Source of the DNA: Knufia peltigerae
Lineage: Eukaryota; Ascomycota; Eurotiomycetes; Chaetothyriales; Trichomeriaceae
DNA: 64,000 nucleotides
Assembly (NCBI GenBank): GCA_030247855.1
Contig: JAPDRN010000076.1
Coordinates: 1 to 64,000 of the forward strand
Reading direction: 5' to 3'
Shown here piece after piece: positions 21,594-31,633 of this stretch (position 1 is the stretch's first letter; each line of letters begins with the position of its first letter). The translations under genes were made by a program, and so were the position numbers. Below the pieces are notes generated by a model. The model did no database searches. It was not told the origin of the DNA and saw only the letters and a list, made by a program, of their open reading frames with translations.

Positions 21594-23391
21594 TCAAGGG
21601 ATGTATCTGAACTCGGGATGTGAGGACCCCAGGTCCTTTTGTTGCTGGTCGGTGAGGCCGGTCAACCGGTGGTCCCGCTCGCCCCGGTCCCGTTTCTTGT
21701 TCTCCCACCTGTAGTAGGCGACGGCGGAGACGGCCAGCAGGAAGGCGCAGGCCAGGGCCCCCAGGTTCAGGGCGTGGCCGAGCGTGTACCGGGGGGCGCT
21801 CTCGGGGAGGTAGGTCCAGGTGGCGACGACGGAGCCGCAGTTGCCCAGGGATATGATGTAGGCGCTCGTGACGCTCCTCACGCTCGCGCCGGCGGCGTTG
21901 TTGACCCCCCAGCTCACGCTGGCGGGTCCGGCGGCGAAGACCCCCATGGCCGCCACGAAGACGGCCGCGTACTTGGCGGCGTTCTGGCCCGTGTCCGTGC
22001 CGATCAGGACGCCGTACCCGGCCGTCCCCAAGAGGGTGGCCGAGGCGATGAAGACGCCCCGGCGGCGGAACCTGTCGGAACACCAGGACACGAAGATGGA
22101 CACGACGCAGGCCGAGACGTAAGGGGCGACGGACCTCAGCTGGGCCTGGACGGCGGAGTAGCCCAGCGCCCGGAGGATGGTGGGCAGGAACAACGAGATG
22201 GACGACAGGTTGACGCTGAGGAAGAAGAACATGAGGGCCGACAGGTTGGTGCTGACGCTCATGACGGCCTTTTTGACGTGCCGCGCCCTCACCCCCTTGC
22301 CACTCTCGTCACTCTCTTCCTTGTACTCGTCGGCGATGCGCCGGCTGGCGATGGTGCGGTGTCGGTCGGACAGGAACCGGGCCGTGGAGGGCGAGTCGGG
22401 GAGGAAACAGACCCCCAACGAAGCGACCAGCATCGTGACCAGGCCTTCGAAGAAGAAAATGTTCCGCCACGTGTGGAGAGGTGCCGAGGAGGCCCCCCAG
22501 CGGGGGATGAGCGTCAGTGCCGTCGCGAGGAGACCACCGAAAGCACCTGCCATGCTGTGTGTGTCGACCGAACACGTCAGTCAACTCGAATTCGACTCAA
22601 TCAAGAGACAAGGTACGAAACAAGAGCTGGTGTGACTTACGATGCTCCCGTAATGAACATGGTGACTCGGAATGCCAGTTCGGTCCGACGGTAAAAGATG
22701 GACATGTAGTAGACAATGGCCGGGGCGACGCCGCCCTCGACCAGACCCAGGAAGAAGCGACAGGCGATCAAACCCGCGTAATTCTGTACAAACGCCGTCG
22801 CGACCGATATGGTTCCGAACAGAAAGACGAGCGTAGGGATGTAATATCTTCCTCCGATGATCTTCAGGAGCATGTTTGAAGGTATCTCCACGAGAATGTC
22901 TGTGCCGGTTCCGATGTAAAATTAGTCACATGTTTTTTTCTAAAGCAACGGTAAGATGTTTGCGTGTACTTGCATGAAATGTAAAAGACTGTCAATGCAA
23001 TATTGAATCGGTAACCACTGAGGTTCAAGTCCTCAGCCATGCCTGAGATTCGGGCGTTGCTGTTCAATCTTCGTTAGTTTTGTCGTGCCTTGACTTTTTC
23101 TTTTCAATTTTTGGAAGAATACAAACCCGATATTGGTCCTAAAGGGTTTCAATGTTAGTATCGTCTACTTCCCAATCCCTCAGTAGACAAGGAGTGATCT
23201 TGTCGTGGGACTCACCTGTCGACGAAACAGAGCATATAGAACAAGAACGACAAAGGAACGATGCGTCTGTCCAACTTCCAACGCATCTTGAGTTCCTCTT
23301 CTTTCGTCCACTCCATGACACCGCCATTGTTGACGTCGACGGTCTCCTTCTGGCTCACTGCCAGTTCGAGTTCCTTCTCTTGCTGTTCCAT
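21594..23391 (-). CDS. MFS transporter, Dal5/Tna1-type anion:cation symporter family
   Basis: Plasma-membrane carrier of the allantoate/nicotinate permease family, which takes up organic anions. Four exons: complement(21594..22554, 22641..22899, 22974..23068, 23216..23391), 496 aa. All phases close. Intron 2 uses a GC donor (GCAAGT...CAG), the other three use GT. The N-terminus has the family hallmark WKLDRRIVPLSFLFYMLCFVDR, then NARISGMAEDL, SYILVEIPSNMLLK, FFLGLVEGGVAPA and the loop FLPDSPSTARFL. About 12 hydrophobic segments are present. Exon 2 begins AGATTGAAC (VDR-LNSNARI), which restores the family spacing better than the closer AACAG acceptor. Substrate not predictable from sequence. 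Confidence 0.85.
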
Positions 23392-24803
23392 GACTGTAGG
23401 CGGTTACGTACTGGACGCGGTTTCCTTCACTCGTCAAAAGGGAATAACTCGCCTGGAGAGCGCGCAGGGTACGTCTCTGTGTTCATTGTCGGTCGGTGCC
23501 ATCTTATAGCTTTCCTTTGACCCCCTTGCCGGTCCTCCGAGTACAATCATCAGCCTCGGGCATTGTCAGAGGAGCGGAAAGAGGTCACGGAAGGGGACGA
23601 TATCTAAAGGGAAGAAAGTTCTCGGCATCACGCTTGGCAGCGGAAAGACGTCCTTGGCAAACGTGGGAAAGTGAAAGACTATATAGCATAGCCGAATACA
23701 GAGGATCGAGTACTCAACCGGAGGACCCAACACAGACCAGAATTTGTGCCATCTGGGCCCGGGGAACCCCACGGTCCCCATATTGATGGAGACTGGTACT
23801 GTTGAATTCACAGGAGTCGACTCCTGGGGTTACCCCTAGGAACAAGGCGGACGACCGCGGAGCGCAAATGGATTGCCCTTCCTCCTAAGAATTTGGAATT
23901 GAAGATAAGTCGACTCCGGCTCCATGGCAGAGTCACGTCGCTTTTGCATGTCGACCTTGGGCTCGCTGCGGTGGAAATTTTCGCGCTGTGGAGTACCACT
24001 CACAACAAGGAAGCATCTAGTCTTTTGTTCAATCCCTGCTTCAGAAACATCTCCAGACATCTTTCCACTTCGGAACAAGGTTGTTGAATCCCATGGAGAT
24101 TTACTAGCGTCCAGAGGTGAAGGAGTCATGCTTGAGATGAAAGCAAACATGTTATGAGATGAAGACGGGGAAGCGTGGGGATATTCTTCAAGGGTGGTGT
24201 GGTGGCAAAGGGAGGAAGGTTGTTGAAAGGGTCCTGCGCGGAGCAATCTGTAGGACCAAGTTTGACTGAACAAAAAGAGAGGTTGCGCTGGCAGATGGAT
24301 GAATTTGCGCCACGGTCTCATACTGATAATTTGTACACTCAGGATCGCTCAATGCATGAGAAACGCGGTTCAAGACATTGCGAAAACCTCTTTTCCTTGA
24401 TCTGCCTAGCCAGAAGAGCAATGACTGACCTCGCGCGGTTGTCGAAAGGAGGAAGAGAAAAGATGGTTTGGTCATTTTGGTTATCATCACAGGTGGCTGT
24501 CTAGAGCCTCCGTGATCGCGGCCAGCACGATGTGGTTGACTTCACTGCGGACGCGACCGTAGGCGGTCTGCTCAGTCCGCCTCACCTGCGATCACTCGCG
24601 GTGATGTCGTCGCGTAGATGAAGGCCTGAACAAACATTGCACTTTCATGCTTTGACAAAAACAATCAGAACCCTCGCTAGTCTCTCATTCCTAACCAGCT
24701 GTCGCGACTTCGCTGTTGAACAATTGCACTAAAAAGTGTAGCCACCGACCTCTCAGTCACCCGTTGCGCCGTTCGAAAACACATTGGGACCACTTCGCTC
24801 AAG
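23392..24803. other. Intergenic, 1.4 kb
   Basis: Divergent promoter region between the MFS gene (-) and the orphan 179-aa gene (+). Frames on both strands (for example 23836-24321 minus and 24175-24504 plus) overlap each other and show no family features. A short imperfect inverted GC-rich stretch lies near 24520-24615. Confidence 0.5.
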
Positions 24804-25343
24804 ATGGGTACCGTTCAGAGTAGACCTCCCAACCCGCTCACTGTTGTGATCAAGTGCAGCCCAGAAATTACCATCACAATGGCTGGAGCAGACATGGACG
24901 ATGCCTGGGAAGAGGAGTTTATCAAATACCACGATGCGATCCAGAAGGCCAGAGGACAAGCGCAGAAGAGACTACAACACTTTGTGGACATTCGTGATGC
25001 CCATGCTTTCAAGCTCTTCAAGGCCGCCTTCTGGAAGTGGGTTCGACTTGTCAAAGACATGCGACCAATCTCCAAGGAGTACAACAACGAGAGGATGCGC
25101 GAACTGAAAATCTTCGTTAGACGACTTCGATCGAAGATGGACAAGAAAAGCGAGCAGCTGAGCACCTGGTTCCTCGCGACTGAGCTCCAGGATCTAGATC
25201 TTCAGAAGATGGGAGAACATTTCGCGGAGATGCGCCAGTGGATGCATTTTGCAGAAGAGGTTGAACAGGTTTTCCAGAGTTGGGTATTCGAAGAGTCCAT
25301 GGAGCTTTTCCAAGAATGGACAGGCTCTGCGTCGACGGTCTGA
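24804..25343 (+). CDS. Uncharacterised 179-aa alpha-helical protein
   Basis: Not recognised. Single exon with a good ATG at 24804; ATGs at residues 26 and 31 are alternatives. From about residue 35 onward the protein is rich in charged and aromatic residues and predicted almost wholly helical: WEEEFIKYHDAIQKAR, FKLFKAAFWKWVRLVKDMR, RMRELKIFVRRLRSK, then an acidic C-terminal helix with several Trp/Phe (QWMHFAEEVEQVFQSWVF). No signal peptide or membrane span. The amphipathic pattern and consistent amino-acid use support a real gene. Possibly a lineage-restricted helical-bundle protein. Confidence 0.55.
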   Translation: MGTVQSRPPNPLTVVIKCSPEITITMAGADMDDAWEEEFIKYHDAIQKARGQAQKRLQHFVDIRDAHAFKLFKAAFWKWVRLVKDMRPISKEYNNERMRELKIFVRRLRSKMDKKSEQLSTWFLATELQDLDLQKMGEHFAEMRQWMHFAEEVEQVFQSWVFEESMELFQEWTGSASTV

Positions 25344-25619
25344 ACGATGGCTCTCGATTCTCAGAAACTTAAGGTTCGTCCGGTCTGAACGCCACAATGT
25401 TCAATGTCCATGCTAATATGTACTTTAGGAAAGGATGGGCTGGAGAGGCCGCGGACAGGACGTCAGGTGGCTTCAGTGTACAGCTGCAGCCACAGACCAA
25501 CAGTTGAGAGTGAAACTGCAGGACAGCTTGTTCACAACAACGTTTGATCGCGTGTTACATCGCTAGAAGGGTTAATAAGGGGTGCAATATCGTGGTGACC
25601 GCTAACGGCCATCACAACG

Positions 25620-27180
25620 TGCGACCATGACAAAGTGAAATGCAGGAATAAGGTGCTGAGTGACAGGTCTGGAGTGGGCTTGAGAATGGTGTTTGTCTGA
25701 GTGAAGTTTTACACTCTTCCTTTGTTTCTTCTTGAACAAAGGTGCTGGTAAATGAAACATCCCATACTTGTCTTTGGCGTTGAGGCATTATATGAGCCTC
25801 GCAGATGTGATGAATGCCACCTTTAAGACACAATTGAAAAAAAGTGGCATTTGGGTCATTCTTGCTTCTGGCCCCCATGAAGAGTGACCAGGGTTTCTCG
25901 ACGGTGCCGCCGTCAACTCTGTGCAGCCACAAAGACACGTCCTTGTCCAAACGCCAGTTGTATTGCTTGGGCAAATCTTTGCTGGTTCCTCCCGAAACAC
26001 AGACTGATCCCCTTTCTGTGACTTTTGAGGAACCTCTCATCACTTATAGACATGTTGACCATGAAGTTATTGCTCCCGCAAGCGGTGGACAGATGGTGAA
26101 GGAAGGATGATTTTGCCTTAGCGGATGTGTCACTTCACAATGTACTCCATAAGGGTCCATGATTCTGGAGATTTCGACTAGGGAATTTGCCCTGGCGCGC
26201 TCCGTGTGTTCGCGGAGCCTTTTGAGTTCATTGCTAGAGTAGAGGCTTCCCTTCACCTCGAACTTACGCCCCTGGTACGAAAACGAAAAGTATTCCATCC
26301 CTATCCCTGCAGCTCGTATTCCGAACTCTTTTGGTGCCAGCCTGCAGGATGTGGAAATTATCAGGGGTTTCAAAGAAACGGTCTCGGCTTGAAGAGTTCC
26401 ACAAACCTCCCGCCACCCAAACCGGAGCCTCATAACGGTTCCAAGCGGGCATAGAGCATTTTTTTTGGGCTCCAATGCTGGGTAATTTTTCAACTTTGAG
26501 CGGTCTCATGAGTGGATTGGTACTCTATAACAGCTTATCGGTTGTCGACCGTGATCTTCGAGCTACGGATCTGCCCGAATGACTGGATTCCAAGTAGCGT
26601 AATCCGTCTGCTGAGAAGGCGACATCGCGTTCCGCAAGATATGCATGGCTTCGGAATATAGGACGACTTCTTGACATCGATGACCATGCTGATCTATTTC
26701 GAAAATGATCAGGCCAGGGACGGCAAGTGGGAGAGCTGCATCCTCAACAGGAGACATTTTTCGGAGTGGCGTGCACATCTGGCACCCACGCCGTGCGATG
26801 TCTATTTTCCCATGTGAGGTGAGATCCAACCTAACACATTCGCCTTTCTGGCAGCTGTCATCTATGTGCGCGGGCCATATGAGAACCCCAGCAGATCCTC
26901 CCATCCTACCAGCGCTCGCTTCTCACCTTCCATATTCAGGATGACCACCTTTGCCGCCGTGACGCCTACATTCTCTACTATCACCGAAAAACTGTGTGGA
27001 AGGAGCGTGAATGGGAGAGCGTGTTGCTCGGGGATCCAACAGGAGTAATACAGATACGCATTATTCCCCTTACTATGTTTGTGAACTGTGTTTGATTTCC
27101 ACTTACTGTACGTGCCGGGCACGGCCTGGGTCGGTCCTCCCTGCCGTTTGCCCTTCACCCCAGTCCAGGTGACTGTAACA
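25620..27180 (-). CDS. Unresolved multi-exon gene of unknown function
   Basis: Several minus-strand segments read like protein and partly join with good splice signals. One segment ends at 26927 and joins 26861 across a 65-nt intron (GTGAGA...CATAG), giving FSVIVENVGVTAAKVVILNMED then DSCQKGECVRLDL...GLIIFEIDQ. Another ends at 26139 and joins 26042 across a 96-nt intron, giving ISRIMDPYG-VHL-MRGSSKV...WRLDKDVSLWLHRVDGG. The middle part (26350-26560) has two competing frames and no clean donor, and the 5' end (possibly reaching about 27490) is not settled. It may be a lineage-specific gene or a decaying one. Exact ends are approximate. Confidence 0.4.
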
Positions 27181-27661
27181 GGGCATCTGCGCGAAATGAG
27201 GCTGTAACCCCCTATTAGTTAAAGTTTCTTCCAGGCACGTCCCAATGTCCAGGCATGAAGACCGTTCTCGATCAAAGTCGAGTCTTCTTCTACTGCCAAC
27301 CTATTCAGCCCCATGCAGCGCTATGATCCTCTGACCAGGCGGCACATTGGTCGTCCATGGTTCACAACCACCTCGACTGGGATGGAATTGTGAGCCGTTG
27401 GATACGTCAAGAATGTCAAGTCTCTGGCAGCATATATCCCCTTTTCTTGCCCGTGCCACCACAACCTTGTGGTAAGGTAAATCCAAGACTTATATCTGGT
27501 TTCTTGGTCTAAACCCATGGCACTCTGCCACGTAAACCTCCTGTCGATTGCGTTGCCAGACTGACATAGCAAAACGGCCAAGAAATGCAATCAAGACGTT
27601 GTTGAGCCGCATCAATCTCACTCAGATCTCTCTATAGGCTCATCGCCTACCCACCCTCACG
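27181..27661. other. Promoter region of the acyltransferase gene
   Basis: Short overlapping minus-strand frames at 27301-27590 may belong to the 5' end of the unresolved neighbouring gene. Otherwise it contains only the upstream region of the acyltransferase gene. Confidence 0.35.
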
Positions 27662-29278
27662 ATGCCAATACCTGGCTTTTCCTCCGCGCGACTCGAACTG
27701 GACAAAGAAGAAGATCACCAATTTGTTCCATTGCTGAATGACCAGCCAGACAACGATGGCAATGATGAAAGCACACAAGAACAAGAGCTGTCTTTCTCAA
27801 TCCATGGCGCCCCAGGACGATCGTCTGCGGATACAATCACTTTCACCGGCACCTCAACTCGGGGTTTCTCTTTCCAAAAGCTTCTTGTCTTGGTGTGCCC
27901 ATATATACACCCATGCTGGCTTGCAATTCGCCCCAGGATGCTGTCTCCGGCACGAGAGAGAAGAATCACCTCGACTTCCTGGCTCGACGGTCTCCGGGGT
28001 GTGGCTGCCTTCATCGTTGTGATCTATCACCAGAATCTTCTCGTCTATTTCTTCAAGCAAGGCAGTTGCAAAGCATGGCGACACAATGACCCTCATCTCT
28101 GGCGACTCCCGATTTTTCGGCTGGTCTGTAGCGGTGGCGCCATGGTCGACGTCTTTTTTGTGGTCAGTGGTTACGCATTGAGCTACAAACCGTTGTCCCT
28201 TGCAAGGAGCAAGGAGTTCACCAAACTCAACGCTTCCATCACCTCCAGCTTTTTTCGCAGAGGAATCAGACTCTATCTGCCTGTGGTATTCATCACTTTC
28301 GTCAACGCTGTTCTCATTTACAACAAGATCCTAGTATACCCACATCTCCATGCTCAGAAGAGCTTCTTTCTTCAGATCCACTATTGGCTCAATGACCTGA
28401 CCACCGGCATCAACCCGTTTACTGTCGACAAGTATCGCTCCGACAACATGATAGGCCTTCGCTACGAGGTTGTCATGTGGACCATTCCCTACGAATATCG
28501 AGGATCCATCGTTATCTTCGCTATCCTGTTGACGCTTGCGAAGGCGCGACCTCTTTCCCGGTTCCTGATTATTCTCTCCTTGGTGCTTTACACCATAGTG
28601 GTGGGACAGTGGGATATGTTTCTGTTTATTTCTGGTGCCTTGTGCTGTGAAATCCACCAGTACATGAATCAAATGAAGCCCATATCAATACCAACGTCAG
28701 CCACATTGCCAGGAGCCGAGCTGAATGAAAAGGCTACACATACCCGTCGAGTGGGCACTATTGCCAGGAATATCATGTCGGTCTGGGCGGTGTTTTGCCT
28801 CCTATATGTCATTACCATCCCCGATCTTCATTTCGGAGTCGGTGACATTCCCCTCTATGGAAAGATTTCAAGCATCATGCCGGACTCGTGGAACAATCAT
28901 CCCGGAACAGGGCGCTTCTGTACCTGCGTGACCGCGGTGCTCCTGGTACTTGTCCTAGGCCAGTCTCAACTGTTCAAGAGAGCTTTGTCGTCACGGTTCC
29001 CGCAGTACCTGGGAGACATCTCGTTTGCGATATACATCATCCACTTCTCCCTGATTAAGACGATGGGATTGCCACTCCTGAACGCTATACGAGCCTGCCG
29101 CAGCAGTATTAGTCCACAAGTCCCCGTCGACTCTGGCCTGGGTGGGTGGATCGTCCTCTTTGTCTACAGTCTCATAGCTTTACCGACCCTCTTCTGGCTC
29201 GGCGACTTGACCGAGAGATACATTGACAAGAAGAGCGTCGCTCTCGCACGATGGGCGGAGACAAAATTGCTTGAGTGA
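27662..29278 (+). CDS. Acyltransferase-3 family integral membrane protein
   Basis: Single exon, 538 aa. Members of this family move acyl groups onto membrane-associated or exported acceptors. After a soluble N-terminus of about 95 aa the diagnostic start of the domain is visible: TSTSWLDGLRGVAAFIVVIYH, with the His after the first membrane segment that is essential in the family. Next come VDVFFVVSGYALSYKPL and the arginine-rich loop SFFRRGIRLYLPVVF. About ten hydrophobic segments follow, ending with YLGDISFAIYIIHFSLIK and a last span before a short basic tail. The acceptor is unknown; fungal members often sit in secondary-metabolite loci, but no such cluster is seen here. Confidence 0.85.
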   Translation: MPIPGFSSARLELDKEEDHQFVPLLNDQPDNDGNDESTQEQELSFSIHGAPGRSSADTITFTGTSTRGFSFQKLLVLVCPYIHPCWLAIRPRMLSPARERRITSTSWLDGLRGVAAFIVVIYHQNLLVYFFKQGSCKAWRHNDPHLWRLPIFRLVCSGGAMVDVFFVVSGYALSYKPLSLARSKEFTKLNASITSSFFRRGIRLYLPVVFITFVNAVLIYNKILVYPHLHAQKSFFLQIHYWLNDLTTGINPFTVDKYRSDNMIGLRYEVVMWTIPYEYRGSIVIFAILLTLAKARPLSRFLIILSLVLYTIVVGQWDMFLFISGALCCEIHQYMNQMKPISIPTSATLPGAELNEKATHTRRVGTIARNIMSVWAVFCLLYVITIPDLHFGVGDIPLYGKISSIMPDSWNNHPGTGRFCTCVTAVLLVLVLGQSQLFKRALSSRFPQYLGDISFAIYIIHFSLIKTMGLPLLNAIRACRSSISPQVPVDSGLGGWIVLFVYSLIALPTLFWLGDLTERYIDKKSVALARWAETKLLE

Positions 29279-30225
29279 TTCCGCGACCTGGTCAAGGTAA
29301 GGTCTCAGAAGAATATACTCTAGGGGTCCACCCTGTAATCCCGCCGCCACAGATTAAAGGTCCTGGCTTTATTGGGAGGAGAGAAACGGGGGAAAGCCAG
29401 ACGCTTCAGAACCAATGCTGTGCAGTGTGGCAGTGAATGCCAGCCGAGCCCAGCGATTTGAATCTCATGTCACTACCACAACCAAGTTCGATGATGATGA
29501 TGAGAACAACATGTTCGAGTGTCGAATACATTTCACTCTTACTTGCCTGGCCTCGCAGTATGTGTACTGTAGGTAGAAAACGGTCTTTGGAAGGAAGAGC
29601 TGAGACCATGACGGGGTCATTTGTTTTTCAGCGAGCGATAATTTTGAAAAGCGTTGGGCTATTGGTCATGCTCAGATATATACGAATACTGTGTACGGTA
29701 GCTTGTACTTGGGTATACGAAAGGAGGCTGAACAGACGGAACAGTCAAGAATGAATTTTCTTTATTCTTGGAATTGCCTGTCGACACTAATTCTGCTCAA
29801 TATGAGTAGACGATGGCGTCATTTCTGCGGAATGACAAAACTTTTGGATGATCAAGAGGTTTGGGTTGCGCTGTACTCATTGCCCTGTTGTGCCAGCGAG
29901 ATCATCACCACAGAGTTGTCCATTTTCCGCAGATGAAGAAAGGGGTTGATCTATCTAAACATGTTTTTTTTCTCTCTTTTCTAAGACTGTGTGGTAATCT
30001 TCTTTTTTTTTCTGGTGTTGTTCCTTTTTGGTATTGTTCCCGTTGCGTCCCGCCACTACTCTGTACGGAGTAGATGATGCCTTCCCATGATAAACCGTCA
30101 AAAAGCCAGAGCCTAATCTCAAGCAGACTCGGCTCCAAATTTCCTCCCTTGTCTTCCTTTTTCCCGGTTCGTGTGCCTTCGTTTCTGTGACATGGCCAGA
30201 CACTGGCGTCTTTTCTCCGTCCCAT
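29279..30225. other. Intergenic between convergent genes
   Basis: Joint 3' flank of the acyltransferase (+) and FKBP (-) genes. It holds one TACGGAGTA copy at 30064-30072 and a short GAT repeat near 29491. No coding frame is supported. Confidence 0.5.
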
Positions 30226-30588
30226 TTAGACAGAATTTCCGTTGATGCCCTTGAGGTAAACGTCGAAGATGAGGGTCGAGTTGGGCGGGATGTGGCCCGG
30301 GAAACCGCGGTCACCGTAACCCATGTGGGCGGGGATGACCAAGGTGCTCTTCTCCCCGAGGGACATTTGCTGGACGCCCTGGTCCCAGCCGGCGATGACC
30401 CTGCCGACTCCGATGGGGGTCTTGAAGTCGCCTCGGCCGACGGAGCTGTCGAACTGGTTGCCCTTGTTCTCGCCCGCCGAAGGGTCGAACAACCAGCCCG
30501 TGTACTCGATGGTGACGGTGTCGCCCTGTTTCGGGTAGTCGGTCTTGTTGCCCTCTTTGACGAGCTTCTTTTCGAATTGGGTGGCCAT
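30226..30588 (-). CDS. FPR1: FKBP12-type peptidyl-prolyl cis-trans isomerase
   Basis: Cytosolic prolyl isomerase; in fungi FKBP12 is the receptor through which FK506 inhibits calcineurin and rapamycin inhibits TOR. Single exon, 120 aa. The core is present: TVTIEYTGWLF, QFDSSVGRGDFKTPIGVG, RVIAGWDQGV, IPAHMGYGDRGFPG and PPNSTLIFDVYL. Ligand-pocket aromatics Tyr26, Phe36, Asp37, Phe46, Trp59, Tyr82 and Phe99 (human numbering) appear conserved. The 80s loop has Phe at position 87 and His at position 90, where human FKBP12 has His and Ile. The 250 bp upstream contain GT/AG signals that may mark a 5' UTR intron. Confidence 0.92.
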   Translation of the reverse strand: MATQFEKKLVKEGNKTDYPKQGDTVTIEYTGWLFDPSAGENKGNQFDSSVGRGDFKTPIGVGRVIAGWDQGVQQMSLGEKSTLVIPAHMGYGDRGFPGHIPPNSTLIFDVYLKGINGNSV

Positions 30589-31633
30589 TGTGACTGACTC
30601 GAAAGAGGAGAGAGTGAGTGAGTGGAAGGATCGGGAAAGTGTGGTTCGTGGGTTTGAGGTTTAGTTGAAGCTGTTTCGAAAGATGGGGGGTGTCAGTTGG
30701 AAAGAGGAAGAACAGAAGGAACAAGAGAAAAAAACAAAGGATTCTTTTTTCAAGGGTTGGGATGATGACAATGATGATGATGATGGTGATGATGGCCAAC
30801 TTACCTTTAGGCAGGTTTGTAAAAAAAACCAAGGGACGGAGTAGAGTACAAAAGGTGTAAAACGGAGTAATAAGGTAAAGAGTGAGAATTATAGTTTTAT
30901 GCAAGGGGGGGACGGGAAGGGGATGGCGGGGTTGAGACGAGATAACTTGTACTTGTTTCCCTCACTATTACGGAGATTTGACCAGGGGCCACGCAGGTAC
31001 AATACATACCTGCGGGAGTACGGTTAGGTACGGAGTACATGTTAATGAACCTAGGTGAAAAAGATCTCAAATACTCGTAACTCCGTACTGTGGCTTAGTA
31101 CAGTACGTACTGTATGTATTCCCCTTACCACTACAGGTTAACGGAACTATCTCTGCATTGGTAGGTTATTGTATGTTTGTAGGGTCGGTACCTAGGCAAG
31201 GTACTTTACTGGTACATCAATGGAGGGGCAATTGCGTCATCTTCGTTTCAACTCCGTACGAGAACAAGTTACTTCCGTACAGTAGTGCAAAGGTGTCAAC
31301 TTCTTTTTTTGTACTAAACTTGGCCTGGTTAGTAAATGCTTGGGATTGTGTCGGACTCTGTTCCGAAGTTCAGCTTGAACAGGGTCAAAGAACGGAGTAT
31401 CTCGTTCCCACCTGAAAAATGCCATCCGTAACAAAACCGTAGGGAATATCCTTGTTACTATACAGTAGGTACTCCATAACTGGACGGAGCTACTCGTACG
31501 AGCGATTGAACTCAGGTACCCAGGAGGTACCCAGTAGGTACCGACCAAAGTCACTCGCGCGACAGTGCTCGATACATACCATCTTGGAACATCTACAAGG
31601 GTACTCGGTCCACCAGCTCATGCCATAGAGCGC
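30589..31633. other. Intergenic, GTAC-rich interval
   Basis: This is the FKBP promoter and NmrA-like 3' flank. A GAT microsatellite lies at about 30761-30796. From 30960 to 31560 the sequence is packed with GTAC words: TACGGAGTA at 31029-31037, partial copies near 30838, 30862, 31081, 31251 and 31392, a stretch TAGTACAGTACGTACTGTA near 31097, and the AGGTACC repeat at 31514. No coding frame is supported. Confidence 0.55.
31514..31542. repeat. Three AGGTACC units at 11-nt period
   Basis: AGGTACC occurs at 31514, 31525 and 31536, an exact 11-nt spacing, about 90 bp downstream of the stop of the minus-strand NmrA-like gene. It may be a factor-binding array or a simple duplication. Confidence 0.6.

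Noticed and set aside
21639..22694. 351-aa plus-strand frame opposite the MFS gene
   Set aside because: It runs through both exon and intron of the transporter and has the same shadow composition.
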